A DNA stretch of 5,858 bases from Myroides sp. (lineage in GTDB: Bacteria; Bacteroidota; Bacteroidia; Flavobacteriales; Flavobacteriaceae). Both the position numbers and the translations under genes were made by a program. The notes below the pieces were generated by a model. That model ran no database searches and was not told the origin of the DNA. It worked only from the letters and a program-made list of their open reading frames with translations. Shown here piece after piece: positions 1 to 5,858 of this stretch. The stretch is from contig JAHAYQ010000272.1 of assembly GCA_018384465.1 (NCBI GenBank), positions 1 to 5,858 of the forward strand, written 5' to 3'. The stretch's first letter is position 1. Every line of letters starts with the position of its first letter.

Positions 1-4
1 ATAT

Positions 5-10
5 TATAAT
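5..10 (+). promoter_or_regulatory. Candidate -10 promoter element at the left edge
   Basis: A perfect TATAAT lies about 27 nt upstream of the first gene's start codon. That would place transcription start near position 17 and give a leader of about 20 nt that carries the ribosome site. The matching -35 hexamer would fall before the window begins, so the promoter cannot be confirmed. The surrounding DNA is very AT-rich, so a chance match is possible. No AraR-like palindrome or cre-like site is visible in the 36 bases available. Confidence 0.4.
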
Positions 11-23
11 TCATATATAAGTT

Positions 24-31
24 AAAGGAGG
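24..31 (+). promoter_or_regulatory. Strong ribosome binding site of the GH51 gene
   Basis: AAAGGAGG matches the 16S rRNA 3' end almost perfectly and lies 5 nt before the ATG at 37. It fixes that ATG as the start of the first gene. There is no competing upstream start within the visible sequence. Confidence 0.85.
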
Positions 32-36
32 TCGCT

Positions 37-1536
37 ATGAAATCTAAGTTGATTATTGAAAACGTTAGTCGAATTTCGGAAGTTGATCCAAGGTTGTATG
101 GTTCTTTTGTTGAACACATGGGAAGAGCGGTTTATGGTGGGATTTATCAACCTAATCACCCTACGGCTAATGAAGCAGGATTTCGTCAAGATGTGATGAA
201 ACTTGTAAAAGAGCTAAATGTACCACTTGTTCGCTATCCTGGAGGGAACTTTTTATCGGGCTATAATTGGGAAGATGGCATTGGACCAGTAGAGAAACGT
301 CCAAAAAAACTTGATTTAGCTTGGCGGACAATTGAACCAAACGAAGTTGGCCTACACGAATTTGCCAAGTGGGCGGAAGAAACACAAACCGAAATCAACA
401 TGGCTGTGAATCTAGGAACGAGAGGAATTGATGCAGCGAGGAATTTAGTGGAGTATTGTAACTTTGAAGGTGGGACTTATTGGAGTGACTTGCGGAAAGA
501 AAATGGACAAGAAAAGCCTTTTGAGATTAAAACATGGTGTTTAGGCAATGAAATGGATGGTCCATGGCAAATTGGTCATAAAACGGCGGATGAATATGGT
601 CGTTTAGCAGAAGAAACAGCCAAAGCGATGAAACTAGTCGATGAATCGATTGAATTAGTTCTATGTGGAAGTTCTCATAGTCATATGCCGACGTTTGGTG
701 ATTGGGAATTAACGGTACTGGATCATGCCTATGAACAAATTGATTACTTATCGTTACATCAATATTATGGCAATCATAAGAACGATTTAAAATACTATTT
801 AGCACGATCCCTTGATATGGACGAATTTATTAATGGCGTTGTGGCGATATGTGACGCAATTAAAGCAAAAAAACATAGTAAAAAAACCATCAATTTGTCT
901 TTTGATGAATGGAATATTTGGTATCACTCCAATGAACAAGATCAAAAAATAAAGCCATGGCAAATTGCGCCACCTTTATTGGAAGATGTGTATAATTTTG
1001 AAGATGCACTTTTGCTAGGTTGTTTATTAATTACCTTACTAAAACATGCTGACCGTGTGAAAATCGCTTGTTTAGCCCAATTAGTAAATGTGATTGCTCC
1101 GATCATGACGGATGAAAAAGGGGAAGCGTGGAAGCAGACGATTTTTTATCCCTTTGCTCAAGTATCCAATTATGGTAGAGGACAAGTTCTTCGACCTATT
1201 ATTGAATCCGAAACATATGCAACAGAAGATTTTGAACAGGTTCCATACTTAGAAAGTATCTCTGTCATTAACGAAGAAGCGAGCGAATTAGTTATCTTTG
1301 CTGTTAATCGTGGAGAAGAAGAAATGGATTTTACTATTCAAACAAATGGGATAGACATCACAGGAGTTACGGAGTTTTCTGAACTTTCAGGTTTTGATAT
1401 TAAGCAAGAAAATACTCAAGGGAATCAATCTGTCTCACCAAAACAGTCAAATGCCTATGAACTAAATGGACAACAATTACTCGTTAAATTGACACCGCTA
1501 TCATGGAATATGATCCGATGTACGATAAAAAATTAG
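37..1536 (+). CDS. abfA: Intracellular GH51 alpha-L-arabinofuranosidase
   Basis: This 499-residue enzyme is predicted to remove terminal alpha-L-arabinofuranosyl residues from short arabino-oligosaccharides or arabinoxylo-oligosaccharides in the cytoplasm. There is no signal peptide. The N-terminal VEHMGRAVYGG (residues 25-35) and RYPGGNF (66-72) are GH51 substrate-pocket signatures. The general acid/base is Glu172 in CLGNEMDGPW, and the nucleophile is Glu291 in SFDEWNIWY. These sit three residues before the equivalent pair (Glu175/Glu294) of the well-studied Geobacillus stearothermophilus enzyme. The stretch around 336-357 (HADRVKIACLAQLVNVIAP) is also typical, as is the C-terminal beta-domain ending in LTPLSWNMIR. 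Length matches the family norm of about 500 residues, so the gene is complete. It is the first visible gene, 13 nt upstream of the binding-protein gene, and its TAG overlaps that gene's ribosome site. The family is near certain; the exact substrate is inferred from the operon and family. Confidence 0.96.
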   Translation: MKSKLIIENVSRISEVDPRLYGSFVEHMGRAVYGGIYQPNHPTANEAGFRQDVMKLVKELNVPLVRYPGGNFLSGYNWEDGIGPVEKRPKKLDLAWRTIEPNEVGLHEFAKWAEETQTEINMAVNLGTRGIDAARNLVEYCNFEGGTYWSDLRKENGQEKPFEIKTWCLGNEMDGPWQIGHKTADEYGRLAEETAKAMKLVDESIELVLCGSSHSHMPTFGDWELTVLDHAYEQIDYLSLHQYYGNHKNDLKYYLARSLDMDEFINGVVAICDAIKAKKHSKKTINLSFDEWNIWYHSNEQDQKIKPWQIAPPLLEDVYNFEDALLLGCLLITLLKHADRVKIACLAQLVNVIAPIMTDEKGEAWKQTIFYPFAQVSNYGRGQVLRPIIESETYATEDFEQVPYLESISVINEEASELVIFAVNRGEEEMDFTIQTNGIDITGVTEFSELSGFDIKQENTQGNQSVSPKQSNAYELNGQQLLVKLTPLSWNMIRCTIKN

Positions 1537-1549
1537 GAGTGTGTAAAAA

Positions 1550-2782
1550 ATGAAATTAAGAAAAATAGTTGGTTTAAGTACAGTAGCGCTATTTGCAAGT
1601 CTAACATTAGCTGGTTGTGGTGAGAAAGAAGATCCAAATACGATTGTTTTTTGGAATCCTCTAACGGGGGATGATGGCGCATATATGGATAATATGGTAA
1701 AGGAATATAATGCAACAGAACCAGAATATCCAGTAAAATCAGTCATTACTTCTGATATGTACACTAAAATTTATACGGTAATGAGTTCGAAAAAAGATGT
1801 ACCTGACTTGACACTCATCCATGCCGACCGTGTACCTGGCTTTGTGAAATCAGATATGTTAGAACCGATTGAAGAAGTGATTTCAGCAAAACCTGAAATT
1901 AATGCCGATAATTACTTGCCTCAAGCATGGTCAGCAGGAACAGTTGATGGAACGCAATACACGGTTCCTCTAGATATCCATTCTAGCGCAATGTATTATA
2001 ACATCGATTTATTAGAAAAATACGATGCGATGAGTATGTTAGACGATGATGTTGTTACTTTTGATGAGATGTTATCTTTAAAAGGAAAGCTAGATGAAGG
2101 AGACTTCGTAGTAAATAATGCGTTACTTTCGTGGACGATTCTAGCTCAAATTATTAATTTGGGTGGCGATATTCAATCTAATGGTGAACCAACTGTCAAT
2201 ACACCTGAGATGAAACAAGCCTTAAGCTCACTGAAGGAAGTGGCAGATCAAGGATTAATGACACCAAATGGAGAAGATGGTTATTTAATGTTCCAATCGG
2301 GTAATGTATTGTTCTCAACTGATGGTACTTGGTCTTCTACAGCGCATGCTGGTGTAGACGGATTAAATTTTGGTGTAACAAATATTTATTCAAATACACC
2401 AGATGTTTTTACGAATCGTGCATCTTCTCATTTATTCTCTATGTTAAATAACGAAGAACGAACAGATGAAAAAGAAGCGGGTATTGCTGATTTCTTAGAA
2501 TATATTCGTCAAAATTCAATTGAGTGGGCAAAAGCTGGACAAATTGTTGCAAGTACAGAGGTTGTTGAGAGTCCGGAATTCCAAGAGTTTAAACAATCAT
2601 TCTTTACATCAAGTGAAGAACAAATCGAATCTTTACATATCTTTACATACGAGTATTACCCATATGTCGAAGAAGCAATCAACACCTATTGTTTTGATAT
2701 CGTATATGGTGAATTAGATATGGATGAAGGATTAGCAACAATGCAAAAATTTGTCGAAGATAAGATTGCTGAAAATCAATAA
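1550..2782 (+). CDS. Sugar ABC transporter substrate-binding lipoprotein (arabino-oligosaccharides likely)
   Basis: This 410-residue protein is the extracellular solute-binding component of a CUT1-type importer, anchored to the outer face of the membrane. The N-terminus has a basic start (MKLRK), a hydrophobic stretch at 6-20 and the lipobox LAGC, with Cys23 as the lipidated residue. Family 1 solute-binding signatures follow: TIVFWNPLTG near 31-40; YTVPLDIHSSAMYYNIDLL around 137-155, which is the typical YxVPxxxxxxxxYYNxDL block; and LMFQSGNVLFSTDGTW around 246-261. The ribosome site AGGAG (1535-1539) overlaps the stop of the GH51 gene and lies 10 nt before this ATG. The role resembles that of AraN in the Bacillus subtilis AraNPQ system, but orthology cannot be claimed from sequence alone. 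The ligand is inferred from the flanking GH51 and GH43 enzymes; a xylo- or arabinoxylo-oligosaccharide ligand is also possible. A stem-loop directly follows the gene. Confidence 0.93.
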   Translation: MKLRKIVGLSTVALFASLTLAGCGEKEDPNTIVFWNPLTGDDGAYMDNMVKEYNATEPEYPVKSVITSDMYTKIYTVMSSKKDVPDLTLIHADRVPGFVKSDMLEPIEEVISAKPEINADNYLPQAWSAGTVDGTQYTVPLDIHSSAMYYNIDLLEKYDAMSMLDDDVVTFDEMLSLKGKLDEGDFVVNNALLSWTILAQIINLGGDIQSNGEPTVNTPEMKQALSSLKEVADQGLMTPNGEDGYLMFQSGNVLFSTDGTWSSTAHAGVDGLNFGVTNIYSNTPDVFTNRASSHLFSMLNNEERTDEKEAGIADFLEYIRQNSIEWAKAGQIVASTEVVESPEFQEFKQSFFTSSEEQIESLHIFTYEYYPYVEEAINTYCFDIVYGELDMDEGLATMQKFVEDKIAENQ

Positions 2783-2803
2783 GAGTGACTAAATAACCAG
2801 ATA

Positions 2804-2833
2804 AGTGCCGCATATTATGATTCGTGCGGCACT
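2804..2833 (+). promoter_or_regulatory. Intercistronic stem-loop after the binding-protein gene
   Basis: AGTGCCGCA (2804-2812) is perfectly complementary to TGCGGCACT (2825-2833). The result is a 9-bp stem, six of its pairs G-C, around a 12-nt AT-rich loop. It starts 21 nt after the binding-protein stop and ends 3 nt before the G-run ribosome site of the first permease. No T-tract follows, so it does not look like an efficient intrinsic terminator. Hairpins in this position in sugar-transporter operons (the malE-malF gap is the classic case) protect the upstream message from 3' decay, so the binding protein accumulates above the permeases. That role here is inference. It could also reduce access to the adjacent ribosome site. 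Confidence 0.7.
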
Positions 2834-2835
2834 AT

Positions 2836-2843
2836 AGGGGGGG
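2836..2843 (+). promoter_or_regulatory. Atypical A-G7 ribosome binding site of the first permease gene
   Basis: The only Shine-Dalgarno candidate before the ATG at 2849 is A followed by seven consecutive G residues, 5 nt upstream of the start codon. It can pair with the CCUCC of 16S rRNA using one G-U wobble. The other genes here carry AGGAGG-like or AAAGGA-like sites, so this one stands out. It lies immediately downstream of the 9-bp stem-loop, which may make it structurally sensitive. Confidence 0.65.
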
Positions 2844-2848
2844 AAAAC

Positions 2849-3727
2849 ATGACAAAAAAATTGAAATTAGGTCCATTAATGTATATAGGTCCACATCTAC
2901 TGCTGTTTATGACATTTATCACTGTACCAACTATCTATGGGATTTATGCTTCATTTACAAAATGGAATCTTGTGAATGAACCTCAATGGGTAGGATTAGA
3001 TAATTACAAAACATTATTGTTTGATAAATCATCGACATTTTATTTTCAATTTCATAATGGCCTAAAGAATACGCTGATCTATGTCTTAATTGTTGTTCCG
3101 CTAATTATTATTATTCCGCTATTAATCGCAGTTGCGCTTGAAAATAAGAAAGTCCGCTTTAAAAACGTCTTTCAAGGAATTTTATATGTCCCAGGTTTGA
3201 TTTCTATTTCAGCAGCAGCGTTGATTTGGTCTTTACTATTTCATTCGAAGTTAGGAATACCGAATAATCTATTTGGTCTAGATATATCGTGGGCTGCGCA
3301 ACAACCCTATGCATGGATGCTGATTGTGATCATTAGTATCTGGGGTGGTGTTGGTGGGAATATGATTATTTATCGTGCGGCAATTGCTGGTATTTCAGCT
3401 GACCTCTATGAATCTGCTGAAATAGACGGTGCAAGTTCGTCAAAAAAATTCTTTTATATTACACTCCCGTCGATTCGCTTTCCTTTAATTTATACTTTAG
3501 TGATGTCAACAGCAGGTGCATTTAATGTATTCGCTCAACCACTCATGATGACCAAAGGTGGTCCAAAACAAAGCACGCATGTTTTAATGATGTATATTAG
3601 AACCTTAGCTTTCGGAAGTGGGCAATCTATTGCCGGTATGGCTTCAGCGATGGCCGTATTATTAGGTTTAGTTATATTGGTCATTTCTGCAGCACAGTAT
3701 TATTTAATGAACAAAAATGCAAATTAG
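2849..3727 (+). CDS. Sugar ABC transporter permease, MalF-like (CUT1)
   Basis: This 292-residue integral membrane protein is one half of the translocation channel. About six transmembrane segments are visible, near residues 9-35, 71-97, 109-131, 153-175, 208-230 and 258-287. The EAA loop that docks onto the ATPase spans roughly residues 178-209; its core is YESAEIDGAS (187-196), followed by ITLPSI. The segment TKGGP (225-229) is typical of MalF-type partners in CUT1 systems, and the family motif WVGLDNY appears at 47-53. The 66-nt gap before it, with a stem-loop and a non-standard G-rich ribosome site, suggests lower expression than the binding protein. Its stop overlaps the next gene's ribosome site, so the two permeases are probably translated together. 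By position it corresponds to AraP-like proteins; that equivalence is inferred. Confidence 0.94.
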   Translation: MTKKLKLGPLMYIGPHLLLFMTFITVPTIYGIYASFTKWNLVNEPQWVGLDNYKTLLFDKSSTFYFQFHNGLKNTLIYVLIVVPLIIIIPLLIAVALENKKVRFKNVFQGILYVPGLISISAAALIWSLLFHSKLGIPNNLFGLDISWAAQQPYAWMLIVIISIWGGVGGNMIIYRAAIAGISADLYESAEIDGASSSKKFFYITLPSIRFPLIYTLVMSTAGAFNVFAQPLMMTKGGPKQSTHVLMMYIRTLAFGSGQSIAGMASAMAVLLGLVILVISAAQYYLMNKNAN

Positions 3728-3738
3728 GAGGAAAATAT

Positions 3739-4584
3739 ATGTCTAAAGAAAGTACGATCTCTAAATGGATTGCATATGTTTTTCTAATAATTTTATGCCT
3801 CATATGGACAATCCCGCTATTTTTTGGTTTTATGACCTCGTTTCGTTCTCAGACAGAAATCGTTTCTGCAGGATTTCGAATGCTACCAGTTGATTGGATA
3901 TTAGAAAATTATATTGCTATTTTGAATAATACTTCGACAGCTCCAATCATGAGATGGTTATGGAATTCTCTATTTATTGCAACTACGCACACATTTTTAG
4001 TCGTCATTGTTGTATCTGTCACAGCATATGGTTATTCTAGAATGAAATTTAAACACCGTGATACACTGTTTTTTATCTTAATGGGAATTTCAATGTTTCC
4101 AGGGGTTGTGAATTTAATCCCATCTTACAAAATTATTGAGTCTTTTGGTTGGGTAAATTCACCACTTGCAATGATTATTCCTGGCTTAGCAGGTATGGGA
4201 AACATCTTTTTAGTTCGACAATTTATGAAAGGAATCCCAAAAGAGTTTGACGAGTCAGCTCGGATTGATGGGGCAAGTGATTTTGTCATTTATTCAAGAA
4301 TTATTGTACCGATGATTAAGCCTGTCTTGATTGTAGCAGCACTCTTTTCCTTTACAGGATCATGGAATGATTTTTTATGGCCTGTAATTGTGTACAGTGA
4401 TGTCGAAAAAATGCCTATCACGGCAGGATTGTTATTATTACAAGATATTTACGGTAACTATCGTATGATTGGTCAGTTAATGGGATCTGCCTTTCTTGCA
4501 ATTATTCCAACGATGCTACTCTTTTTATTTGCTCAAAAGTATTTTGTGCAATCGATGAATTTAAACTCGGGTGTGAAAGGATAA
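3739..4584 (+). CDS. Sugar ABC transporter permease, MalG-like (CUT1)
   Basis: This 281-residue protein is the second channel subunit, expected to form a heterodimer with the preceding permease. Six transmembrane segments are visible, near 10-32, 72-99, 110-130, 141-159, 193-215 and 248-270. The EAA loop is at about 164-196: IPKEFDESARIDGAS (166-180) followed by IIVPMIKP. TGSWNDFLWPVI (206-217) and PITAGLLLLQ (226-235) are strongly characteristic of MalG-type subunits. The C-terminal end (KYFVQSMNLNSGVKG) is the usual family tail. AGGAGG at 3726-3731 overlaps the upstream stop and sits 7 nt before this ATG, so initiation should be efficient and coupled. By position it corresponds to AraQ-like proteins. 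No ATPase gene follows, as is common for CUT1 operons in Bacillota that share one MsmX-type ATPase. Confidence 0.95.
   Translation: MSKESTISKWIAYVFLIILCLIWTIPLFFGFMTSFRSQTEIVSAGFRMLPVDWILENYIAILNNTSTAPIMRWLWNSLFIATTHTFLVVIVVSVTAYGYSRMKFKHRDTLFFILMGISMFPGVVNLIPSYKIIESFGWVNSPLAMIIPGLAGMGNIFLVRQFMKGIPKEFDESARIDGASDFVIYSRIIVPMIKPVLIVAALFSFTGSWNDFLWPVIVYSDVEKMPITAGLLLLQDIYGNYRMIGQLMGSAFLAIIPTMLLFLFAQKYFVQSMNLNSGVKG
4576..4581 (+). promoter_or_regulatory. Ribosome binding site embedded in the end of the second permease gene
   Basis: AAAGGA lies within the last codons of the second permease gene, 9 nt upstream of the ATG at 4591. Only 6 nt separate that permease's stop from this start, so the small membrane protein is likely translationally coupled to it. 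The site supports 4591 as the true start. Confidence 0.7.
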
Positions 4585-4590
4585 ATTGAT

Positions 4591-4992
4591 ATGAAACGTA
4601 GAATCGAACGCATCACCTTATTTTTGGCTGCACTGTGGAATATCATTACAGCTACATTAACGATTGTTGGCTATTCTAATTGGTTTAAAAATGAAGGGAT
4701 TACTGCTTTCGAAGAAGCCAATCAAGTCAATTATATTTCGACAAGTTTACTCGATAGTTTGATAAACATTATTATGGTTTATGGCCTATTAATTTTAACG
4801 ATGGGTATTATAAATTTATTTATTACGAAACAACTAGAAAGAGAAAGGTATAATAAAAAAACTTTTTTTTGGTTGTTGATTTGTTTGTTGATCCAATTTT
4901 TATCGTTTGATGTAATTGGAGTATTACTTTATATTGTAACAATTACTTTATATAGCGCCCGTAATCGAGCCTACAAAGTAGCAACAAATTAA
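4591..4992 (+). CDS. Small four-helix membrane protein of unknown function
   Basis: I do not recognise this 133-residue protein with confidence. Four hydrophobic segments are visible, near residues 8-28, 53-78, 91-107 and 109-122. Charges follow the positive-inside rule: the N-terminus (MKRRIER), the middle loop (KQLERERYNKK, 80-90) and the C-terminus (SARNRAYK) are basic, while loop 29-52 is net acidic. Both ends are therefore probably cytoplasmic. There is no signal-peptide cleavage site, lipobox, EAA loop or enzymatic motif. It is too short for the DUF624 (YesL-like) proteins often found in sugar-transporter operons. Its general shape resembles small DUF4064-type membrane proteins, but this is only an impression. 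Sitting 6 nt after the second permease and 18 nt before the GH43 gene, it is clearly part of the operon. It might be an accessory transporter subunit or a membrane modulator, but no function can be assigned. A run of seven A, one C and eight T crosses codons 89-94. Confidence 0.8.
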   Translation: MKRRIERITLFLAALWNIITATLTIVGYSNWFKNEGITAFEEANQVNYISTSLLDSLINIIMVYGLLILTMGIINLFITKQLERERYNKKTFFWLLICLLIQFLSFDVIGVLLYIVTITLYSARNRAYKVATN

Positions 4993-5010
4993 GAAAAGAG
5001 GATATGGAAC

Positions 5011-5858
5011 ATGAAATATAATAATCCAATTATGACAGAAAGAGCAGATCCTTGGATCTATAAGCATACAGATGGATACTATTACTTCACAGCTTCGGTA
5101 CCTGGCTATCAAAGTATCGAGCTTAGACGTGCAAAAACGATTAATGAATTAAAAGACGGAGAACTACTAACAGTTTGGAAAGCACATGATAAAGGTGAAT
5201 TGAGTAGTTTAATTTGGGCACCAGAAATTCATTATATTCGCGGGAAATGGTATATTTATTTTTCGGCGAGTAATCATGAAAATGAACGGAATCAAAGGAA
5301 TCATCACCGTATGTTCGTTCTCGAGAATAGTCATGAAAATCCAATGAATGATGATTGGGTAGAAAAAGGTCAAGTCAAAACTTTATTTGAAAGTTTTAGT
5401 TTAGATGCAACGGTTTTTGAACACAAAGGAGAACTTTATTATGTTTGGGCGCAACAAGATCCGCGAATCCAAGGGAACTCTAATTTATATCTTGCTAGAA
5501 TGAAAAATCCTTGGACGTTGGAAAATAAACAAATCCTATTATCTATTCCTGAGTATGATTGGGAAAAAATTGGATTTGAAGTGAATGAAGCACCGGCTGT
5601 TATTATTCGTAATAACAAAGTCTTTATTACGTATTCTGGCAGTGCGACTGACGAAAACTATGCGATTGGGTTGCTTTGGGCTGATGCAGACGCAGACTTA
5701 TTAAATGGCTTCTCATGGCACAAGTCAAAAGAGCCGGTCTTTGTGAGTTCAGAAAAAAATCAACAATACGGTCCAGGACATAATTCGTTTACTGTGAGTG
5801 AAGATGGCACAACAGATTTAATTGTCTATCATGCGCGCCCTGAAAAAAATAAAGTGGG
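5011..5858 (+). CDS. GH43 glycosidase, probable exo-acting alpha-L-arabinofuranosidase (3' end beyond window)
   Basis: The open frame runs 282 codons to the window edge with no stop, so the C-terminus is missing. It carries the GH43 five-bladed beta-propeller signatures: Asp13 in RADPWIY is the expected catalytic base, Asp132 in SLDATVF the pKa modulator, and Glu193 in VNEAPAV the general acid. GPGHNSF (254-260) contains the conserved His258 that usually coordinates the central metal ion. IWAPEIH (68-74) and GKWYIYFSAS (78-87) are further family blocks. Asp13 lies so near the N-terminus that no signal peptide fits, so the enzyme is cytoplasmic. The pattern recalls the GH43_26 exo-1,5-alpha-L-arabinofuranosidases, an assignment from memory that needs a subfamily search. 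AGAGGA (4997-5002) lies 8 nt before this ATG and supports the start. Together with the GH51 enzyme it would process imported arabino-oligosaccharides. A beta-xylosidase activity cannot be excluded. Confidence 0.92.
   Translation, partial: MKYNNPIMTERADPWIYKHTDGYYYFTASVPGYQSIELRRAKTINELKDGELLTVWKAHDKGELSSLIWAPEIHYIRGKWYIYFSASNHENERNQRNHHRMFVLENSHENPMNDDWVEKGQVKTLFESFSLDATVFEHKGELYYVWAQQDPRIQGNSNLYLARMKNPWTLENKQILLSIPEYDWEKIGFEVNEAPAVIIRNNKVFITYSGSATDENYAIGLLWADADADLLNGFSWHKSKEPVFVSSEKNQQYGPGHNSFTVSEDGTTDLIVYHARPEKNKV

Noticed and set aside
167..805. Minus-strand open frames of 72 and 92 codons at 167-385 and 527-805
   Set aside because: They lie entirely antisense to the well-supported GH51 coding sequence and show no recognisable domain. 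They look like chance open frames.
1054..1075. Possible cre-like catabolite repression site within the GH51 gene
   Set aside because: The central CG has an A/T-rich flank, but the outer TG and CA positions of the cre consensus are not matched.
1501..1764. Two overlapping minus-strand open frames across the GH51/binding-protein junction
   Set aside because: They overlap two confident plus-strand genes and each other. They have no recognisable domain, and the junction is explained by a tight operon gap with a ribosome site.
2520..2717. Plus-strand open frame of 65 codons inside the binding-protein gene
   Set aside because: It is out of frame within a complete solute-binding protein and its low-complexity product matches no family.
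2785..2818. Internal promoter in the 66-nt gap (GTGACT and TATTAT)
   Set aside because: The -35-like match is weak and the spacer would be 22 nt, well outside the usual range. TATTAT is part of the hairpin loop.
2804..2843. Intrinsic terminator ending the transcript after the binding-protein gene
   Set aside because: The stem is good, but ATA and then a G-run follow instead of T residues, and the downstream permeases clearly belong to the same transport system.
5004..5021. Alternative upstream ATG at 5004 for the GH43 gene, or a regulatory mini-ORF
   Set aside because: It is in another frame, ends after five codons, and lies only 1 nt after the AGAGGA ribosome site, too close for initiation. 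The ATG at 5011 has good spacing.
5141..5344. Minus-strand open frame of 67 codons opposite the GH43 gene
   Set aside because: It is antisense to a region containing conserved GH43 motifs and has no independent support.

Overview
The window reads as one uninterrupted plus-strand operon for importing and breaking down arabinose-containing oligosaccharides in a low-GC Gram-positive bacterium (Bacillota). The Bacillota assignment rests on AT-rich codon use, strong AGGAGG-type ribosome sites, a lipobox-anchored substrate-binding protein, and protein families typical of that group. An Enterococcaceae or Bacillales host is plausible, but I cannot fix the genus from sequence alone. Six genes are present, with gaps of 13, 66, 11, 6 and 18 nt. 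I found no credible minus-strand gene, RNA gene, mobile element or CRISPR array.

Layout. Positions 1-36 hold the end of a promoter region: a perfect TATAAT and a strong ribosome site. Positions 37-1536 encode a GH51 alpha-L-arabinofuranosidase with no signal peptide. Positions 1550-2782 encode a sugar-binding lipoprotein. A 66-nt gap follows with a perfect 9-bp stem-loop and an unusual all-G ribosome site. Positions 2849-3727 and 3739-4584 encode the two CUT1-type permeases (MalF-like, then MalG-like). Positions 4591-4992 encode a small four-helix membrane protein of unknown function. From 5011 to the right edge runs a GH43 glycosidase cut off after 282 codons; its catalytic residues are all present and it also lacks a signal peptide.

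How the genes fit together (inference). The lipoprotein captures short arabino-oligosaccharides outside the cell and the two permeases import them. The two cytoplasmic glycosidases then release arabinose from non-reducing ends. No ATPase gene lies in the window, so the transporter probably uses a shared MsmX/MsmK-type ATPase encoded elsewhere, unless one lies just outside. No extracellular arabinanase, arabinose isomerase/kinase/epimerase or regulator is visible here.

The window is largely a conventional carbohydrate-utilisation operon, and I see no convincing novel system. The points most worth a second look are the stem-loop plus G7 ribosome site between the binding protein and the permeases, and the unidentified small membrane protein translationally coupled to the second permease.
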